The notes beneath the pieces are model-generated. The model worked only from the letters and a program-made list of their open reading frames with translations, did no database searches and was not told the DNA's origin. Below are positions 7,030-15,354 of a DNA stretch of 32,811 bases, one piece after another. The first letter of the stretch is position 1. Each line of letters starts with the position of its first letter. The position numbers and the translations under genes were made by a program. Source of the DNA: Desulfuromonas sp. (lineage in GTDB: Bacteria; Desulfobacterota; Desulfuromonadia; Desulfuromonadales; BM103); the NCBI GenBank assembly GCA_012026975.1, contig VEPG01000072.1, positions 1-32,811 on the forward strand. The letters are read 5' to 3'.

Positions 7030-7923
7030 ATGAAAGTTTTTGTCACCGGTGGGACGGGGTTCGTGGGGAGCGAGGTGCTGCGCCAGCTGGTGGCGGCGGG
7101 GCATGAAGTGCGGACATTGGTGCGGCCGGGTTCCGAGGGGAAGCTGGCGGTTCTTGATCATGTCGAGGTCCGCCACGGCGATGCCACCGAGCCGGCGACC
7201 CTGGCCGGGGCGCTGGCCGGCTGCGACGCCGTCATCCACCTGATCGGCATCATCCGCGAATTCCCGGCCAAGGGGATCACCTTCGAACGCCTGCACGTCG
7301 AGGCGCCCCGCAATGTGCTGGCGGCAGCCGAAGCGCAGGGGGTCAGGCGCTGCCTGCACATGAGTTCCAACGGCAGCGGCCCCGGCGGCACCACCGGTTA
7401 TCATCGCACCAAGTGGCAGGCGGAAGGCGCAGTGCGCGAATCCGGGCTCGACTGGACGGTCTTTCGCCCGTCGCTGATTTTCGGACCCGGCGGCGAGTTT
7501 GTCACCATGCTCGCCGACCTGATCCGCAAGTCGCCGGTGGTTCCGGTAATCGGTGACGGTCACTATCGCCTGCAGCCGGTGGCGGTAGCCCAGGTGGCGG
7601 AGAGCTTCGCGCGGGCCCTGGCCATGCCGGAAACGATCGGGCAGACTTACCATCTCGGCGGCGGCGCGAGCTACAACTACGACGAGATTCTCGACCTGAC
7701 CGGCCAGGCGATCGGTCACGGACATGTGACCAAGGCCCACCAGCCGCTGTTCGTGGTCAGGCCGATGATCAAGCTGATGGAGCACGCCCCCCACTTCCCG
7801 ATTACCCTGGAGCAGGTGGAGATGCTGCTTGGCGGGAACGTCTGCGACACGACGGCGTGGGCCACGGCCTTCGGCATCAAGCCGGTGAGTTATGCGGAGG
7901 GGGTCGGGGGGTGTTTTTCCTGA
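7030..7923 (+). CDS. NAD(P)-binding atypical SDR protein, NDUFA9-like (complex I 39-kDa subunit type)
   Basis: A 297-residue protein with a Rossmann fold. The N-terminal MKVFVTGGTGFVGSEVLRQL holds the atypical-SDR glycine motif GGTGFVG (7-13). Next come the acidic strand region HGDATEP and CDAVIHLIGII. The YHRTK at about 126-130 keeps the Tyr-x3-Lys pair, and FRPSLIFGPG follows. This pattern fits the NDUFA9-like atypical SDR group found in many bacteria away from complex I genes. The substrate is unknown; roles in quinone or lipid-linked metabolism are often proposed. AAAGGAG lies before the ATG. The gene stands alone between a palindromic spacer and a possible convergent small gene. Confidence 0.88.
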   Translation: MKVFVTGGTGFVGSEVLRQLVAAGHEVRTLVRPGSEGKLAVLDHVEVRHGDATEPATLAGALAGCDAVIHLIGIIREFPAKGITFERLHVEAPRNVLAAAEAQGVRRCLHMSSNGSGPGGTTGYHRTKWQAEGAVRESGLDWTVFRPSLIFGPGGEFVTMLADLIRKSPVVPVIGDGHYRLQPVAVAQVAESFARALAMPETIGQTYHLGGGASYNYDEILDLTGQAIGHGHVTKAHQPLFVVRPMIKLMEHAPHFPITLEQVEMLLGGNVCDTTAWATAFGIKPVSYAEGVGGCFS

Positions 7924-8086
7924 GCACTTGACATAAATACGGCTTTTCGCGTTCGGTCAAGGATTTTCCCTCGACGCTGGTCAGCGCCGGTATCTGCTCG
8001 ACAATCCCCTCGAATTCAGCGATTGTCTTCTCAAGGAGCATTTCTCGAAGATGGTCGACAGCCACCGATCGCTCGTGGCTACTCAT
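7877..8086 (-). CDS. Possible small protein (69 residues), weakly supported
   Basis: A minus-strand open frame reads MSSHERSVAVDHLREMLLEKT and continues as an amphipathic helical protein (AEFEGIVEQIPAL, LTEREKPYLCQVL). Composition is protein-like in the first 50 residues, after which the frame runs 47 bases into the 3' end of the SDR gene, where it becomes Pro-rich. No ribosome site is visible before the ATG at 8086. It could be a real short gene, a remnant of a larger one, or chance. I do not recognise the family. Confidence 0.3.
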   Translation of the reverse strand: MSSHERSVAVDHLREMLLEKTIAEFEGIVEQIPALTSVEGKSLTEREKPYLCQVLRKNTPRPPPHNSPA

Positions 8087-8215
8087 TCATTGGTAGAATT
8101 TATAACTTTCGGTATACAAAGCCCCCAAAATTGCGCACGGTACGGGGTTTTGCCTAGTGACCAAGGTGATTTTTTGTGGTATTTTTTCTCATCCGTACTG
8201 CCGGGGACATGAAAA

Positions 8216-9259
8216 GTGACCACCGATCCTCAGTTGCTCATTACGCTGGAACGACGCAACCGCGAACTCGAAGTGCTCATCGAGATCGGCAAGGCGTTGA
8301 CCTCGACGCTCGATCTCGAGGGTGTGCTCAAGCTGATCATGGATCAGCTGAGCCGCCTGCTCAAGGCGCAGGCCTGGTCGCTGTTGCTGCGTGATGCCGA
8401 AAGCGGTGAGCTCGCTTTCGAACTGGCCGTGTCCCCCGCCGCCGAACGGCTCAAGGGGCTGCGCCTGGCACGCGGCCAGGGGATCGCCGGCTGGGTGGCC
8501 GAAAACGGCAGGCCGCTGCTGATCCCCGATGTCCGGATCGACGGACGGTTCTCCGACAAGATCGACCGGGCTTCTGCCTTTGTCACCCGCTCGGTGGTTT
8601 GCGTTCCGATCAAAAGCCGCGATTGCGTTCTCGGCGTCATCGAACTGGTCAACGGTCCGGGAGAGGGGGTCTTCACTCAGGCTGACCTGCAGATCCTTGC
8701 CACCATCGCCGACTACGCCGCGATTGCCATCGAAAACGCCCGCAACTTCAAGCGCATCTCCGAGTTAGTCATTACCGACGATCTGACCGGCCTCTACAAC
8801 GGCCGCCATCTGCATGCGCTGATCGACGAGGAGATCGAGCGGGTGCGCCGCTTCGGTGGCAAGCTGTCATTGATTTTCATCGACCTCGACTTCTTCAAGA
8901 AGATCAACGACAGCCGCGGGCACCTGGTCGGCAGCCGCACCCTGGCTGAGATCGGCCAACTGATCCGCGGCAACATCCGCAAGATCTGCAAGGCGGCCCG
9001 TTACGGCGGCGACGAGTTTGTCATCGTTCTCCCCAACACCGGCAAGAGCGGGGCCATGACGGTTGCCACCAAGCTGCGCGAACTGTTCCGTGAACATGAG
9101 TTCCGCGACGAGGACGGCAGCCCGTTCAATCTTACCGCCAGCTTCGGTCTGGCCACCTACCCCGATGACGCCCGCTCCAAGGACGATCTGATCCGGCTGG
9201 CCGATCAGGCGATGTACCGGGTGAAGGAATCGACCCGCGACGCCGTCGAGTCCGCCTGA
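8216..9259 (+). CDS. GAF-GGDEF cyclic dinucleotide synthase, Hypr (cGAMP-type) signature
   Basis: A soluble 347-residue signalling enzyme. A helical start (1-25) leads into a GAF sensor domain (about 25-175, with VPIKSRDCVLGVIEL), then a GGDEF domain (about 185-340: DDLTGLYNGRHL, FIDLDFFKKINDSRGH, RYGGDEF at 262-268). The catalytic GGDEF is intact. The base-recognition position that is Asp in canonical diguanylate cyclases (nine residues after N231 in KINDSRGHLVGS) is S240. Ser here marks the hybrid promiscuous GGDEF enzymes of Geobacter that make 3',3'-cGAMP. The inhibitory RxxD site reads R255-K-I-C258, so product inhibition may be weak. A GTG start with GGGGAC upstream is used. It appears monocistronic. 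No GEMM-I riboswitch was recognised in the window. Confidence 0.92.
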   Translation: MTTDPQLLITLERRNRELEVLIEIGKALTSTLDLEGVLKLIMDQLSRLLKAQAWSLLLRDAESGELAFELAVSPAAERLKGLRLARGQGIAGWVAENGRPLLIPDVRIDGRFSDKIDRASAFVTRSVVCVPIKSRDCVLGVIELVNGPGEGVFTQADLQILATIADYAAIAIENARNFKRISELVITDDLTGLYNGRHLHALIDEEIERVRRFGGKLSLIFIDLDFFKKINDSRGHLVGSRTLAEIGQLIRGNIRKICKAARYGGDEFVIVLPNTGKSGAMTVATKLRELFREHEFRDEDGSPFNLTASFGLATYPDDARSKDDLIRLADQAMYRVKESTRDAVESA

Positions 9260-9261
9260 CC

Positions 9262-9375
9262 GGCTGCCGAAAAGTGCCGTGGAGAGCCATCCGCGGTGTT
9301 GCGCGCTGCCCACTCCCTTGCTCGTCCAATTTCGCGCCCTTTGGTTTAGCTCTCCCGCGCGGCGTTTTTCAGCAG
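9262..9375. repeat. Inverted-repeat element, copy B
   Basis: The left end GGCTGCCGAAAAGTGCC is the near-inverse of the right end GGCGTTTTTCAGCAG. Near the left end is CCATCCGCGGTGTTGC (9287-9302), matching 14 of 16 bases of the inverse of copy A at 5409-5424. The interior has diverged. The element directly follows the stop codon of the GGDEF gene. Confidence 0.65.
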
Positions 9376-9466
9376 ACGCCTGAATAACAGATATGCTGTT
9401 GAAATTTGTCTGCTCAAGGTAAACTTCCCGCAAACATGTGCGTCTCATTCAGACAGAGTCATCATT

Positions 9467-9480
9467 ATTGGTGCACCAAT
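9467..9480. promoter_or_regulatory. Perfect 14-bp palindrome upstream of the efflux operon
   Basis: ATTGGTGCACCAAT is a perfect inverted repeat 32 bases before the tolC start codon, flanked on both sides by CATTAT/ATTAT. Its size and place suit a dimeric repressor of the TetR or MarR type. No such regulator gene is in the window, so the binding protein is unknown. Confidence 0.5.
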
Positions 9481-9511
9481 CATTATCTTCTGTTGATGGG
9501 AACCCTCTGAA

Positions 9512-10918
9512 ATGCAAGCCCCCCTGAATATCCGGCTGCTCTTCTGCCTCGCCCTGCTGGTCACCGGTTTTGTCCTTCCCGGTTTCGGCCTTGCCCAGGA
9601 ACCGGACGGCAGTCAGCCGACGGAGCTGCAGCTTTCGCTGCGGCAAGCCATTCGTTTCGCCCTGGAGAAAAATCCCGGGCTGCAGCAGAGCGCCAACCAG
9701 GTCGAGACCAGCGCCATTAACGTCGCCCAGCGCCGCGCGGATTTCGCTCCCGATCTCAGCCTGACCCTGTCGGCTGCCGAGCGCTTCGACAAGGCTCTCG
9801 ATCCGGTCGGCGGCGGCCGCGACCACCGCGACTACGAGACCGTTACCGGCTCGCTCGGTTCGAGCGTCAACCTGTTCAACGGCTTTGGCGACATCGCTGC
9901 CTTGCGTGGCGCCGAATGGGAACTGGCGGGGCAGCACGACACCTTCACCCGGGAAGAGCAGGCCCTGATATTTTCGACGGTATCGGCCTTCCTGCAGGCG
10001 CTCGGCGATCGGGAACTGATTCGGGTGCGCACGGAAAACCTCGCAGGGAACCGCCGGCAACTGGAGCAGATCGAGGCTCTCTACCGGGCCGGCAACCGGC
10101 CGGTCAGCGACTTTTACCAGCAGCAGGCGGAAACCGGCAGCGCCGAACTCGACCTGCTGGTGGCGGAACGCAACTACGCCGTTTCCCGCTTGCAGCTGCT
10201 GCAGACCATCGGGCTTCCCCCGATCACCGAGGCAACGCTTACAGCGCCGCCCCTGGAATCGCTGGAAACGGCGTTGGTGGCGCTCCCCGCGGAAAAAGTG
10301 CAGAGCGAGGCGCTGGCGCAACGGGCCGACCTGCTGGCAAGGGAAAAGCAGGTGGAGGCCACCCGCGAGCAGTTGACGGCAGCGCGGGCCGGCTACTGGC
10401 CGACCCTCAATCTTGCCACCAGCATCGACTCGGACTATACCAGCCTGGACAAGCGCCCCGGCTTTTCCGACCAGTTTCTCGACAACAACCCCAGCGCCGC
10501 CATCGGCCTGACCCTTTCGGTCCCGATCTTCGATCGCCAGCAGACCCGCAATCAGGTCGCCCAGGCCCGCATCCGGCAGAGTGATGCCCGCCTGTCGCTG
10601 CTGCAGCAGCAGTTGCAGGCCGAAACCGAAATCGGTCAGGCGCTGCAGGATTTCGGTACGGCGCAGAAGCTGATCGGGGTGACGGCCGCCCGGGTGACGG
10701 CCGCCCGCCAGGCGTTGGCTGCCGTCGAGGAACGCTACCGGGTCGGCGCCGCCACTCTGGTCGAGCTGACCCAGGCGCGCGCCCAGTTCGTCCAGGCCGA
10801 CTATGACCGGGTCAGGGCCCGCTACGGGCTGATCAAGCAGGGTGCGGCCGTAGCCTATTACCAGGGAAACTGGGAGCGGATGCAGACGCTTCTCGCCCAG
10901 TGGGAGACTCCGCAATGA
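9512..10918 (+). CDS. TolC-family outer-membrane efflux protein
   Basis: A 468-residue outer-membrane channel of a tripartite exporter. Residues 1-29 form a signal peptide (LLFCLALLVTGFVLPG, cleavage near GLAQ). Then come two OEP repeats, with the typical openings LSLRQAIRFALEKNPGLQQS and later LAREKQVEATREQLTAARAGYWPTL. Long Ala/Gln/Leu-rich coiled-coil helices follow, ending with YRVGAATLVELTQARAQ. The stop TGA overlaps the ATG of the adaptor gene (ATGA at 10915-10918), so the genes are translationally coupled. The substrate cannot be read from the sequence. Confidence 0.93.
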   Translation: MQAPLNIRLLFCLALLVTGFVLPGFGLAQEPDGSQPTELQLSLRQAIRFALEKNPGLQQSANQVETSAINVAQRRADFAPDLSLTLSAAERFDKALDPVGGGRDHRDYETVTGSLGSSVNLFNGFGDIAALRGAEWELAGQHDTFTREEQALIFSTVSAFLQALGDRELIRVRTENLAGNRRQLEQIEALYRAGNRPVSDFYQQQAETGSAELDLLVAERNYAVSRLQLLQTIGLPPITEATLTAPPLESLETALVALPAEKVQSEALAQRADLLAREKQVEATREQLTAARAGYWPTLNLATSIDSDYTSLDKRPGFSDQFLDNNPSAAIGLTLSVPIFDRQQTRNQVAQARIRQSDARLSLLQQQLQAETEIGQALQDFGTAQKLIGVTAARVTAARQALAAVEERYRVGAATLVELTQARAQFVQADYDRVRARYGLIKQGAAVAYYQGNWERMQTLLAQWETPQ

Positions 10919-12126
10919 CCGTCAAGCAGGCGTGCCTCACCGGCTGTAAATATCTCCTGATGCTGTGCGGGCTGATCTTTCTGGGACAGCTTGTCGCTCC
11001 GTATCTGACGTCATGGGGATCTTCCAGCGACCAGCCCCAGTACCTGTTCGCCACCGTCGCCAAGGGACCGCTGGAGACTCTGGTCTCCAGCACCGGCACC
11101 CTGGCGGCCCTGGAGACCGTGGAGGTCGGCACCCAGGTTTCGGGGACGATCGCCAAGCTCGAGGTCGACTATAACGATCACGTGCGCAAGGGGCAGATAC
11201 TGGCTGTTCTCGACCAGGCGCTGTTCACCGCCCAGGTTCGTGAAGCCGAGGCCAACGTTGCCAAGGCACAGGCCACGCTGGCCCAGGCCGAAGATGAATA
11301 TCGCCGCAACCGGCCGCTGTTCGACAAGGGGTTCCTCTCGGCCCAGGAGTTCCTGCCGGTCAGCACCGGGGTCGACACGGCCAAGGCCGCGCTAGCGGCT
11401 GCCGAGGCCAGCCTGGCCCGGGCGCGGACCAATCTCGCCTACACGATCATCCGCTCGCCGATCGACGGGACGGTGATCAAGCGCAGCGTCGAAGCCGGGC
11501 AGACCGTCGCCGCCAGCCTGAATACCCCCACGCTCTTCCTGATCGCCCGCGACCTGGCACAGATGCAGATCGAGGCGGACGTCGATGAGAGCGACATCGG
11601 CCAGATCCGCAACGGCCAGGCGGTCCGCTTCACCGTGCAGAGCCAGCCCGGCGAGACCTTCCAGGGGGTCGTCAGCCAGATCCGCCTGCAGCCGAGGACC
11701 ATCTCCAACGTGGTCAACTACACGGTGCTGATCGATGCGAAAAACGACAAGGGGCTGTTGTTGCCGGGGATGACGGCCACCGTCGATTTCGTGGTCAACC
11801 GGGTGGACAATGCTCTGCTCGTGCCGAACGCGGCGCTGCGCTTCCAGCCACCGGACGAAACGGCCGGCAAGAGCAAGGATTCGGCAAACGCCGACAAGGG
11901 TGCCGGCGACGAAAAAACCGGGCGGCTTTTCACCCTCGGTGCGGATGGCCGCCTGCAGAGCCTGACGATCACCAAAGGGGAGACCGATGGGGTCAGAACC
12001 GTGGTCAGCGGCGATGGCATCCGCGAAGACTTGCAGGTGGTCAGCGGCCTCAAACCGGCGGAGAAAGCTTCCAAGGGGAATTTCTTTTCATTTCTCCGCC
12101 CGCCGCGCGGCGCTGGCCCGCGCTGA
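10915..12126 (+). CDS. MacA-like periplasmic adaptor (HlyD/RND membrane fusion family)
   Basis: A 403-residue adaptor linking the inner-membrane MacB-type pump to TolC. One N-terminal membrane helix (YLLMLCGLIFLGQLV) is followed by a lipoyl-like half (TVEVGTQVSGTIAKLEVDYNDHVRKG), a coiled-coil hairpin (REAEANVAKAQATLAQAEDEY and later), the second lipoyl half (IIRSPIDGTVIKRSVEAGQTV) and beta-barrel segments. An acidic/Lys-rich linker near 315-335 (KSKDSANADKGAGDEKTG) interrupts the membrane-proximal domain. The ATG in the ATGA overlap at 10915 is preferred over a GTG at 10900. Confidence 0.92.
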   Translation: MTVKQACLTGCKYLLMLCGLIFLGQLVAPYLTSWGSSSDQPQYLFATVAKGPLETLVSSTGTLAALETVEVGTQVSGTIAKLEVDYNDHVRKGQILAVLDQALFTAQVREAEANVAKAQATLAQAEDEYRRNRPLFDKGFLSAQEFLPVSTGVDTAKAALAAAEASLARARTNLAYTIIRSPIDGTVIKRSVEAGQTVAASLNTPTLFLIARDLAQMQIEADVDESDIGQIRNGQAVRFTVQSQPGETFQGVVSQIRLQPRTISNVVNYTVLIDAKNDKGLLLPGMTATVDFVVNRVDNALLVPNAALRFQPPDETAGKSKDSANADKGAGDEKTGRLFTLGADGRLQSLTITKGETDGVRTVVSGDGIREDLQVVSGLKPAEKASKGNFFSFLRPPRGAGPR

Positions 12127-12140
12127 ACCATCGGCTCAGC

Positions 12141-12899
12141 ATGGAAACCATCGTCCTGCGTGACCTCAAGCGGACCTTCGCCATGGGCGATACCTCCGTC
12201 CACGCCCTGCGCGGGGTGTCGCTGACCATTGCCCGCGGCGAATTCGTGGCGATCATGGGGACCTCCGGGTCGGGCAAGTCAACGCTGATGAATCTCCTCG
12301 GCTGCCTCGATCAGCCCACCGCCGGTGACTACTTTCTCGACGGCGTGCACGTCAGCCGCCTTGACCGCCGGCAGCTGGCCGACATCCGCAACCAGAAAAT
12401 CGGCTTCGTCTTCCAGGGATTCAACCTGCTGCCGCGCACCTCGGCCCTGGAGAATGTCGAGCTGCCGCTCCTTTACGACCGCAGCGGCCGGATCGCCGAC
12501 CCGCAGCGGCAGGCCCTGGCCGTCCTCGAGCAGGTCGGTCTCGGCGACCGGGTTCACCATGAACCGGCCCGGCTCTCCGGCGGTCAGCAGCAGCGCGTGG
12601 CGATCGCCCGGGCCCTGATCAACCAGCCGGCCATCCTCCTGGCCGACGAGCCGACCGGCAACCTCGACACCCACACCAGCGTCGAGGTCATGGCGGTCTT
12701 CCAACGCCTCAACGCCCAGGGGATCACCATCCTGCTGGTCACCCACGAACCGGATATCGCCTGTTACGCCAAGCGCATCATCGAGCTGCGCGACGGCCTG
12801 GTCGTCCGCGACGAGCCGGTTGCCGCGCCGCACCTGGCCGACCGGGATCTGCTGACATGGCCCGAAAACGGCTCGGTCACGGGGGGTGGCCGGCCATGA
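12141..12899 (+). CDS. ABC transporter ATP-binding protein, MacB/LolD type
   Basis: The ATPase subunit (252 residues) of a mechanotransmission-type exporter. Walker A is GTSGSGKST (about 40-48), the Q-loop is [18 protein letters not shown], the signature is [15 protein letters not shown], Walker B is [12 protein letters not shown], and the H-loop is LLVTHEP. The [18 protein letters not shown] sequence is typical of the MacB/LolD family. Here ATPase and permease are separate genes, unlike fused E. coli MacB. The stop overlaps the permease ATG (ATGA at 12896-12899). It starts 14 bases after the adaptor gene. Confidence 0.95.
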   Translation: METIVLRDLKRTFAMGDTSVHALRGVSLTIARGEFVAIMGTSGSGKSTLMNLLGCLDQPTAGDYFLDGVHVSRLDRRQLADIRNQKIGFVFQGFNLLPRTSALENVELPLLYDRSGRIADPQRQALAVLEQVGLGDRVHHEPARLSGGQQQRVAIARALINQPAILLADEPTGNLDTHTSVEVMAVFQRLNAQGITILLVTHEPDIACYAKRIIELRDGLVVRDEPVAAPHLADRDLLTWPENGSVTGGGRP

Positions 12900-14113
12900 A
12901 GTGGCGCAGCCTGATCATTGCCGCCCTGCGCAGCATTGCCCGCAACAAGCTGCGCAGCCTGCTGACCATGCTCGGCGTCATTATCGGGGTCGGCGCGGTC
13001 ATCGCCCTGATGGCGCTGGGGCGCGGTTCCCAGGCCGACATCCAGGCGCAGATCGCCGGGCTGGGCACCAATCTGCTGATCATCCACCCGACCAGCAGCC
13101 AGACCTCCGGCGTGCGCGCCGGCAGCGGTACGCTCAACACGCTCACCATGGACGACGTGGCCCTGCTTGACACCAATGCCGCCCTGCTGCAGGAGGTTTC
13201 CCCGGTGATCCGCGTACAGGAGCAGGTGATCGCCGGCAACAGCAACTGGAACACCCAGATCAACGGCGTCAGCGTCAGCTACCAGGCGATCCGCAACCAC
13301 GTCATGGAAAGCGGCGACTTCTTCAGCGAACGCGACGTCAAGACCAGGAACAAGGTGGCGGTGCTCGGCAAGACCGTGGCCAACGAGCTGTTTCCGGGAC
13401 AGAATCCGGTCGGCGCGCAAATCCGCATCCGCAACGTGCCGTTCACCGTCATCGGCGTCATGCAGTCGAAGGGGCAGAGTTCCATGGGCCAGGATCAGGA
13501 CGACATCATCCTCTCCCCGTGGAGCACCGTGCTCTATCGCCTGAGCGACGGCAAGACCGTGCGCACCATCATGGCCAGCGCCGTCAGCGAGACGCAGATG
13601 GAAGAAGCCAAGGCCGAGATCCGCACCCTGTTGCGCGAAGCCCACCGCATCCCACCGGGGGGGGATGATGGCTTCGACATCCGCGATCAATCGGAAATCA
13701 ACGAGATGCTGACCCGCATCACCGGCACCCTGACCATGCTGCTCAGCGCCATCGCCGGGGTGTCGCTACTGGTCGGCGGGATCGGCATCATGAACATCAT
13801 GCTGGTCTCGGTCACCGAGCGGACCCGTGAAATCGGCATCCGCATGGCGGTCGGCGCCCGTCCCGGCGATATTCTCCTGCAGTTCCTGATCGAGGCGATG
13901 ATCCTCAGTCTGATCGGCGGTCTGCTCGGCATCCTGGCCGGGGTCGGCGGCGCCAGCCTGCTCGGCAAGGTCATGGGCACCGCCATTATGGTCAGTCCGC
14001 TGGTCATCTTCGGCTCGGTCGCCTTTACCGCGGCGGTCGGCATCTTCTTCGGCTTCTACCCGGCGCGCAAGGCCTCCCGTCTCAATCCGATCGACGCCTT
14101 GCGTTACGAGTAG
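12896..14113 (+). CDS. MacB-like ABC transporter permease (FtsX family)
   Basis: A 405-residue inner-membrane permease. An N-terminal helix ([21 protein letters not shown]) precedes a large periplasmic MacB_PCD domain (about 45-260, beginning [18 protein letters not shown]). The C-terminal FtsX domain has three helices, including [20 protein letters not shown] and the conserved [18 protein letters not shown]. It ends with [19 protein letters not shown], the family's closing motif. It is last in the efflux operon and is followed by two hairpins, the second a good terminator. Exported substrates of such systems range from macrolides to peptides and lipids; none can be named here. Confidence 0.95.
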   Translation: MKWRSLIIAALRSIARNKLRSLLTMLGVIIGVGAVIALMALGRGSQADIQAQIAGLGTNLLIIHPTSSQTSGVRAGSGTLNTLTMDDVALLDTNAALLQEVSPVIRVQEQVIAGNSNWNTQINGVSVSYQAIRNHVMESGDFFSERDVKTRNKVAVLGKTVANELFPGQNPVGAQIRIRNVPFTVIGVMQSKGQSSMGQDQDDIILSPWSTVLYRLSDGKTVRTIMASAVSETQMEEAKAEIRTLLREAHRIPPGGDDGFDIRDQSEINEMLTRITGTLTMLLSAIAGVSLLVGGIGIMNIMLVSVTERTREIGIRMAVGARPGDILLQFLIEAMILSLIGGLLGILAGVGGASLLGKVMGTAIMVSPLVIFGSVAFTAAVGIFFGFYPARKASRLNPIDALRYE

Positions 14114-14116
14114 CCG

Positions 14117-14142
14117 CTCAGGATCCCGCCAGGGATCCTGAG
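14117..14142. other. Perfect 11-bp hairpin after the efflux operon
   Basis: CTCAGGATCCC and GGGATCCTGAG form a perfect stem around GCCA, three bases after the permease stop. No T-run follows, so it is more likely a stabilising 3' stem than a terminator. Confidence 0.6.
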
Positions 14143-14158
14143 GCAGACAGGCGAAAAC

Positions 14159-14190
14159 AAAGGCCTGCGGAATATCCGCAGGCCTTTGTT
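14159..14190. terminator. Bidirectional intrinsic terminator
   Basis: AAAGGCCTGCGG and CCGCAGGCCTTT form a perfect 12-bp stem with an AATAT loop. TTTGTT follows on the plus strand and TTTGTTTT on the minus strand, so it can end both the efflux operon and the kinase operon that converge here. Confidence 0.88.
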
Positions 14191-14213
14191 GCTTGAGAAC
14201 ACCCAGCAGCGAT

Positions 14214-15350
14214 TCAGCCGGCGTTGTCGAGATAGCCCTGCATCGAGGGGAAGCTGAGGGTGAAGAGCGTGCCGGCGGCCTGGCTGCTGGTGAAACTGAC
14301 CGCCCCGCCGAGATAGTTCTCCATCAGCAGGCGCATGCTGTAGGTTCCCAGCCCGCGCCCATGACCCTTGGTGGAAAAGGACCGCTGGAAAACCTGGTGC
14401 CGTGTCTGCTCGGCCATGGCCGCGGCATTCCAGACGGTGATGACCACGTGCGGCGGCTGTTCGGTCACGCCGATCTTGACGGTTGCGCCGGCAGCTGACG
14501 CTTCCACGGCATTTTTTACCGCGTTCAGCACCACCCGCCTGGCGATCAAGGGGTCGGTCGCCAGGTAAACCGGGGTCGCAGGCTGGTCGACGGTAATGGC
14601 GATGCTGCGCCGGGCCCCCAGGTCCTGGATGCCGATGAGAGCATCTTCGAGCAGATTCCGGGCCGGCACGCACAGGATCTCCCTCTGCAGATCGCCCCGT
14701 TCGGCCTCGAGCAGAATCTGCTGGGCCCGGATCTCATCAGTCAACAGCCGCACCTGACGCGTCAGTTCCGCCGGGTGGCACAGCGCGGGATACTGCTGCA
14801 TCTGCTCGACGAACAGCTGTATGCCGCCGATCGTGTTGAGCAGGTCGTGCAGGAAGATGCTTTCCAGATGTTCGCGGCGTTTCTGCGCGCCGATGTCTTC
14901 CAGGAACACCATGGCCAGTTCCTGGCCGGCCAGCTCGAGCGGCGTGGCGGTCACTCTCAGGTCGTATGCCGATAGCCGCCCCTCGACCCGGTTCAATACC
15001 CGTACCTCCCTGACGACTTCCTGGCGTTCGTGCAGACAATCGGTCAAAGCCTGCAGCGCCTGGCAGTGGCGGCAGCCTTCCGCACCGCCGCACCCTTCGG
15101 CGTTTGTGCGGCTGTTGACGCAAAGCAGCAGCTCGCCCGGCCGGCTGCCCAGGGTGGCGGCGATGCCGGATACCCCGAGGGTTTCGAGCAGGCCTCGGTT
15201 GGCGAACACCACCTCGCGCTCCCTGGTCAGGATCAGCGCCATATAGGGGAGGTGATTGAGAACCTCGATCAGATCGTGCTGCTCCAGGACCTGTCGGGAC
15301 AGGTCCTGGGCAGTATGCGAAGCACGATGACGGCTGGGCAGGACGAACAT
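14214..15350 (-). CDS. PAS-domain sensor histidine kinase with Cys-rich PAS insertion
   Basis: A soluble-looking 378-residue kinase. A helical N-terminus leads to a PAS domain (about 28-155) that carries a cysteine cluster: C77, C87, C93 and C96 in LLLCVNS and the stretch EGCGGAEGCRHC. The H-box is IFLHDLLNTIGGI (H168) and the ATP-binding domain has the N-box NAVKNAVEAS and the G-box GHGRGLGTYSM. No transmembrane helix or fused receiver is seen and no response regulator is adjacent. Related Cys motifs recur in PAS kinases of anaerobes, where metal or redox sensing is suspected but to my knowledge not settled. The start at 15350 lacks a clear ribosome site and lies four bases after the ComEA-like gene, so coupling is likely. 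Confidence 0.88.
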   Translation of the reverse strand: MFVLPSRHRASHTAQDLSRQVLEQHDLIEVLNHLPYMALILTREREVVFANRGLLETLGVSGIAATLGSRPGELLLCVNSRTNAEGCGGAEGCRHCQALQALTDCLHERQEVVREVRVLNRVEGRLSAYDLRVTATPLELAGQELAMVFLEDIGAQKRREHLESIFLHDLLNTIGGIQLFVEQMQQYPALCHPAELTRQVRLLTDEIRAQQILLEAERGDLQREILCVPARNLLEDALIGIQDLGARRSIAITVDQPATPVYLATDPLIARRVVLNAVKNAVEASAAGATVKIGVTEQPPHVVITVWNAAAMAEQTRHQVFQRSFSTKGHGRGLGTYSMRLLMENYLGGAVSFTSSQAAGTLFTLSFPSMQGYLDNAG

Positions 15351-15354
15351 GCGG

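Noticed and set aside
9449-10915. A 488-codon minus-strand open frame opposite tolC
   Set aside because: Shadow of a clear TolC-family gene with signal peptide and operon coupling.
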